A stretch of 64,000 nt of DNA from Casuarina equisetifolia (lineage: Eukaryota > Streptophyta > Magnoliopsida > Fagales > Casuarinaceae). Every line of letters begins with the position of its first letter. The first letter of the stretch is position 1. Below, piece by piece: positions 60,701-64,000 of the stretch. The notes below the pieces were generated by a model. It had not been told where the DNA came from and did no database searches. It saw nothing but the letters and a program-made list of their open reading frames with translations. The position numbers and the translations under genes are program-made. The stretch covers positions 4,137,391 to 4,201,390 of the forward strand of contig CM052354.1 in the NCBI GenBank assembly GCA_028551475.1. Reading direction: 5' to 3'.

Positions 60701-62274
60701 ATGGCCCTTTCATTCTTAACCTTGACTGTGATCACTACATTTATAACTCCAAGGCACTGAGAGAAGGCATGTGCTTTATGATGGACCATGGTGGGGATCA
60801 AATTTGTTATGTCCAGTTTCCTCAGAGGTTTGAAGGGATTGATCCTTCTGATCGTTATGCCAATAACAACACTGTTTTCTTTGATGTCAACATGCGAGCC
60901 CTTGATGGCCTTCAGGGTCCCATGTATGTCGGAACAGGATGCCTCTTCAGGAGGACTGCGCTTTATGGCTTTGATCCACCTCCGTCAGAGGAACGGACTA
61001 GTTGCTATGGTCGTTTGTTTGCACGTCCCAAGAAAGTTGCAATAGTTACTTCGGTCCCTGAAGCTGGTCGTAAGGAGAGCCGGTCAACTAGAACAAGGGA
61101 CTCTGATTATGAAGAAATGGGTGTTGCTCTTGTTCCTAAGAAATTTGGAAACTCAGATTTGTTTATTGAGTCTATTGATATAGCAGAATTCCAAGGGCGG
61201 CTCCTTCCTGAATATGCGTCTATGAAAAATGGGCGCCCACCTGGTGCTCTCACTCTTCCTCGTGTGCTTCTTGATGCATCCATGGTTGCAGAGGCAGTAA
61301 GTGTCATCTCATGCTGGTATGAGGATAAAACTGAATGGGGCCAACATGTAGGGTGGATTTACGGGTCTGTGACAGAAGATGTGGTCACTGGGTATAGGAT
61401 GCACAATCGAGGATGGAGATCTGTTTACTGTGTTACTAAAAGGGATGCGTTCCGTGGGACTGCTCCCATCAATCTCACTGATCGTCTTCACCAAGTCCTC
61501 CGGTGGGCCACTGGCTCTGTTGAGATATTCTTCTCTCGTAACAATGCTCTTCTGGCAGGTCCTAGATTGAAGTTTCTGCAGAGAATTGCTTACCTCAATG
61601 TTGGAATTTACCCCTTCACTTCCATTTTCCTTATTGTCTATTGCTTCCTTCCTGCACTTTCCCTCTTTTCTGGTCAGTTCATTGTTCAGGGCCTCAATGT
61701 GAATTTCCTTGGATACCTCTTGGGTATCACTTTGACTCTTGTCCTTCTTGCTGTGCTTGAGGTCAAGTGGGCTGGGATTCATTTGGAAGAGTGGTGGAGG
61801 AATGAGCAGTTCTGGTTAATTGGTGGCACAAGTGCCCATCTTGCTGCTGTTCTCCAAGGACTATTAAAAGTGTTGGCAGGGATTGAGATTTCGTTTACTT
61901 TGACATCAAAGTCTGGTGGTGATGATGCAGATGATGAGTTTGCTGATTTATATATCTTCAAATGGACATCTTTGATGGTACCACCGATCACTATCATCAT
62001 GACTAACTTGCTTGGAATTGCTTATGCTGTTTGTCGAACCATATACAGTACTGTACCGGATTGGAGCACTTTGCTTGGAGGTGTATTCTTTAGCTTTTGG
62101 GTCTTGGCACATCTCTATCCTTTTGCCAAAGGGTTTTCAGGAAGACGAGGGAAGACACCTGCTGTCATATACGTTTGGTCGGGTCTTCTTGCAATCTCTA
62201 TATCTCTTCTCTGGGTAGCTATTAACCCCCCCTCAAATAACAGCCAAATTGGAGGGTCATTCCAGTTCCCATAA
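57780..62274 (+). CDS. CSLD: Cellulose-synthase-like D glycosyltransferase (CSLD, At1g32180/CSLD6 position)
   Basis: Three exons: 57780-58597, 59259-60066 and 60508-62274, all in phase; 1130 residues, inside the usual CSLD range. An N-terminal RING-like finger has eight cysteines (119, 124, 140, 142, 147, 150, 162, 165). The [10 protein letters not shown] and SLFTGG-like SMFTGGYN motifs before it are typical of CSLD. Two membrane spans (about 274-291 and 299-318) precede the GT2 catalytic domain: DDG (397-399), DCD (615-617), TED (831-833) and QVLRW (871-875). About six more spans follow, and the protein ends GGSFQFP. CSLD proteins make beta-1,4-glucan chains at the plasma membrane of tip-growing cells and cell plates. 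The class-specific region (about 697-745) is divergent from CSLD2/3, consistent with the CSLD6 position suggested by synteny. The paralogue is inferred, not proven. Confidence 0.95.
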
Positions 62275-64000
62275 TACTCCTTTCTAGTAAGACTTCATGC
62301 AGTCTTTGTTTTAGTCATTGGGATCTAAGTTTCAGTGAATACATGTGAGGAAAGCTGGGAGGGTTTTCGAGTATCTACTTATTTTGATCTCTGGGAGGGA
62401 CAATGGTGTTTATAGGGAAAATGACTATACTCATTTATTTAATTCTTTTCACATTTAGACATTTGAGGTTAAAAGACTAAGTTCATTGGTTCAAACATTG
62501 TGTCATCATGTAGGTAGTGCCCCTTTCATTTTATCAAAAGCTCATTACCTTGAATGGCTCTGTTTCTGCTATTTTCAACACTTTCAATTGTTACCTCCCA
62601 AAGCACTCAATGACTTTCTTGCTTTTGTTTTACTCTAAGTTGTACTTTCACTCTTCAGAATCCATTAAATTTAACTGAGAAAGAGAATCAAGCACTGAAA
62701 GACTTAGAAAGGAGCAAAAATATGAGCCTTTTAGTTAAAAGGATGATGACAAGATCTCTTCTTTGTTGAAATGTGGATTCCCACAAGATTTTCTTATGTG
62801 CATTGCATACCAATGGGCTGGAATTGGCACTTAAATGGTTAAACTCAAGCCCACAATTGCCCTTCTTCTCTACTAGTCCTTTCTTTCAAACGCACAGATG
62901 TTTTAAAGATATAAATTGTGATTTAATTTTGACTAAATGATTTTTTAATTGGATTATACTATTAAATACACATTTAGTTCTCTAGAATCATAATCAAATA
63001 ATTATTTACTATTTTTACTGTAAATGTGACTTCTAATTTCATTTACCTTTGCTTCCATTTTAATCTTTACCCTATGTATATACCCAAGATTAATAAATTT
63101 AAATATTTTCATTTTAAAGGAATATGCATGACCATGGAGATAACTAAATCCCAAATCTAAGCCTAAGCATGTCGTCCCACTTAGTCTTGTGAGAGAGAAC
63201 AAAGTATCATTAGATTACACTCAAGATAATTAAGAAAATAAGCAATTATTACCTGTTGTGAAACCATCAATATTTTTTTAATGTAAATTTTAAGAAGAGG
63301 GAGAAAAAAAAGTCTTAGGATGAATAAAAAACAAGTGTCTTTTTAGTTACATAAGGAAGAAAGCTCTCCTCATGACCACAAAGGAAGCTGAAAGAACAAG
63401 ATATGGTTTTCCAACCCCATTTTCAGTTGCTTCCTTCTCTCAACTCATGAAACCGTCATTCAACAGCAATCTTTTAGTTGTCACGACTTGTCATGGAAGA
63501 GTTGATATTCATTAGAACTAAATTTGAATGTGAAAAAGGCACCATCTCTTAAGGTTTTGAGGTGGGTGTACGACAATAATGATGCCCTAATCAATCTCCC
63601 TTTGATGTTCAATGCTTATAACCATTTCAGCTTTTCTTATTTATTTTTATTCCATCTTATTCCTTTTTCTCCATTTTCTTTTCCAATGAAGTTCGTTTTC
63701 TGCTTTCTTGGGTTGTAACTCTGTAACTCGGGCAGAAGTGGTCGAGGACCGATCAACCACTTCAAACAAAACTCACCAACTTTGCCCCATTCAAATTCAT
63801 TAGTCCATGTTCAATATATTTAAATTGATCATGTTCCAACATTATTTACCTAATATATATTCAGCAGATCAATGATGAACATTCACGTGAATAATGATAA
63901 CTTAATATTTGCAATTATAAATAGAATTTGCAATCTCCTCTTTATACAAGAGAAATATCAGTAGATTGCAAAGACTTTCACAATGATCTTTTTAAGAGAC
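62275..64000. other. CSLD 3' UTR and intergenic DNA
   Basis: The first few hundred bases are probably the 3' UTR of the CSLD gene. The rest is AT-rich with no recognised gene, repeat or RNA. The open frame at 63524-63718 lacks any family signal. Confidence 0.5.

Noticed and set aside
1..64000. tRNA, rRNA, snRNA genes and CRISPR arrays
   Set aside because: Box A/box B-like words were found only in SINE-like settings with A tails, no snRNA or rRNA core was recognised, and no regularly spaced identical repeats of CRISPR type exist.

Overview
This is plant nuclear DNA, most likely from a dicot. The genes are split by GT-AG introns, intergenic DNA is very AT-rich, and the products include a chloroplast acyl-ACP glycerol-3-phosphate acyltransferase and a cellulose-synthase-like D protein. 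The species cannot be named from the sequence. Exon joins below were read by eye and checked by reading-frame phase and family similarity; none was confirmed with transcripts.

Layout: (1) 1-1724, + strand, 3' part of a survival-motor-neuron (SMN)-like gene whose 5' end lies outside the window. (2) 3314-6350, - strand, a chloroplast-type NAD(P)-binding Rossmann protein like Arabidopsis At1g32220. (3) 7515-10234, + strand, DAD1, a subunit of the ER oligosaccharyltransferase, divergent from gene 2. (4) 10235-15780, AT-rich intergenic DNA with repeats. (5) 16146-28059, + strand, ATS1, plastid glycerol-3-phosphate acyltransferase, 12 exons with a 4.5-kb first intron. (6) 28060-39240, a repeat-rich stretch with a degenerate repeat array that forms hairpins, a lone LTR with primer-binding site, GC-richer duplicated islands, SINE-like elements and a dead reverse-transcriptase fragment. 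(7) 39962-47828, + strand, an ABHD17-type alpha/beta hydrolase with a very cysteine-rich tail. (8) 47829-56600, intergenic DNA with two separate local duplications and a well-formed SINE. (9) 57780-62274, + strand, a cellulose-synthase-like D gene. (10) 62275-64000, intergenic DNA with no gene seen.

The five complete genes do not form a pathway. They act in plastid lipid assembly (ATS1), ER N-glycosylation (DAD1), membrane-protein deacylation (ABHD17-like), cell-wall glucan synthesis (CSLD) and an uncharacterised plastid role (the Rossmann protein). What ties them together is ancestry: as I recall the Arabidopsis map, they match At1g32220, At1g32210, At1g32200, At1g32190 and At1g32180 in exact reverse order, so this looks like a conserved syntenic block. 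I found no convincing new biological system. The least explained signals are the hairpin repeat array at 31.0-33.0 kb, the duplicated GC-richer island at 34.2 and 35.3 kb, and the local duplications at 48.8-49.8 and 52.4-53.6 kb.
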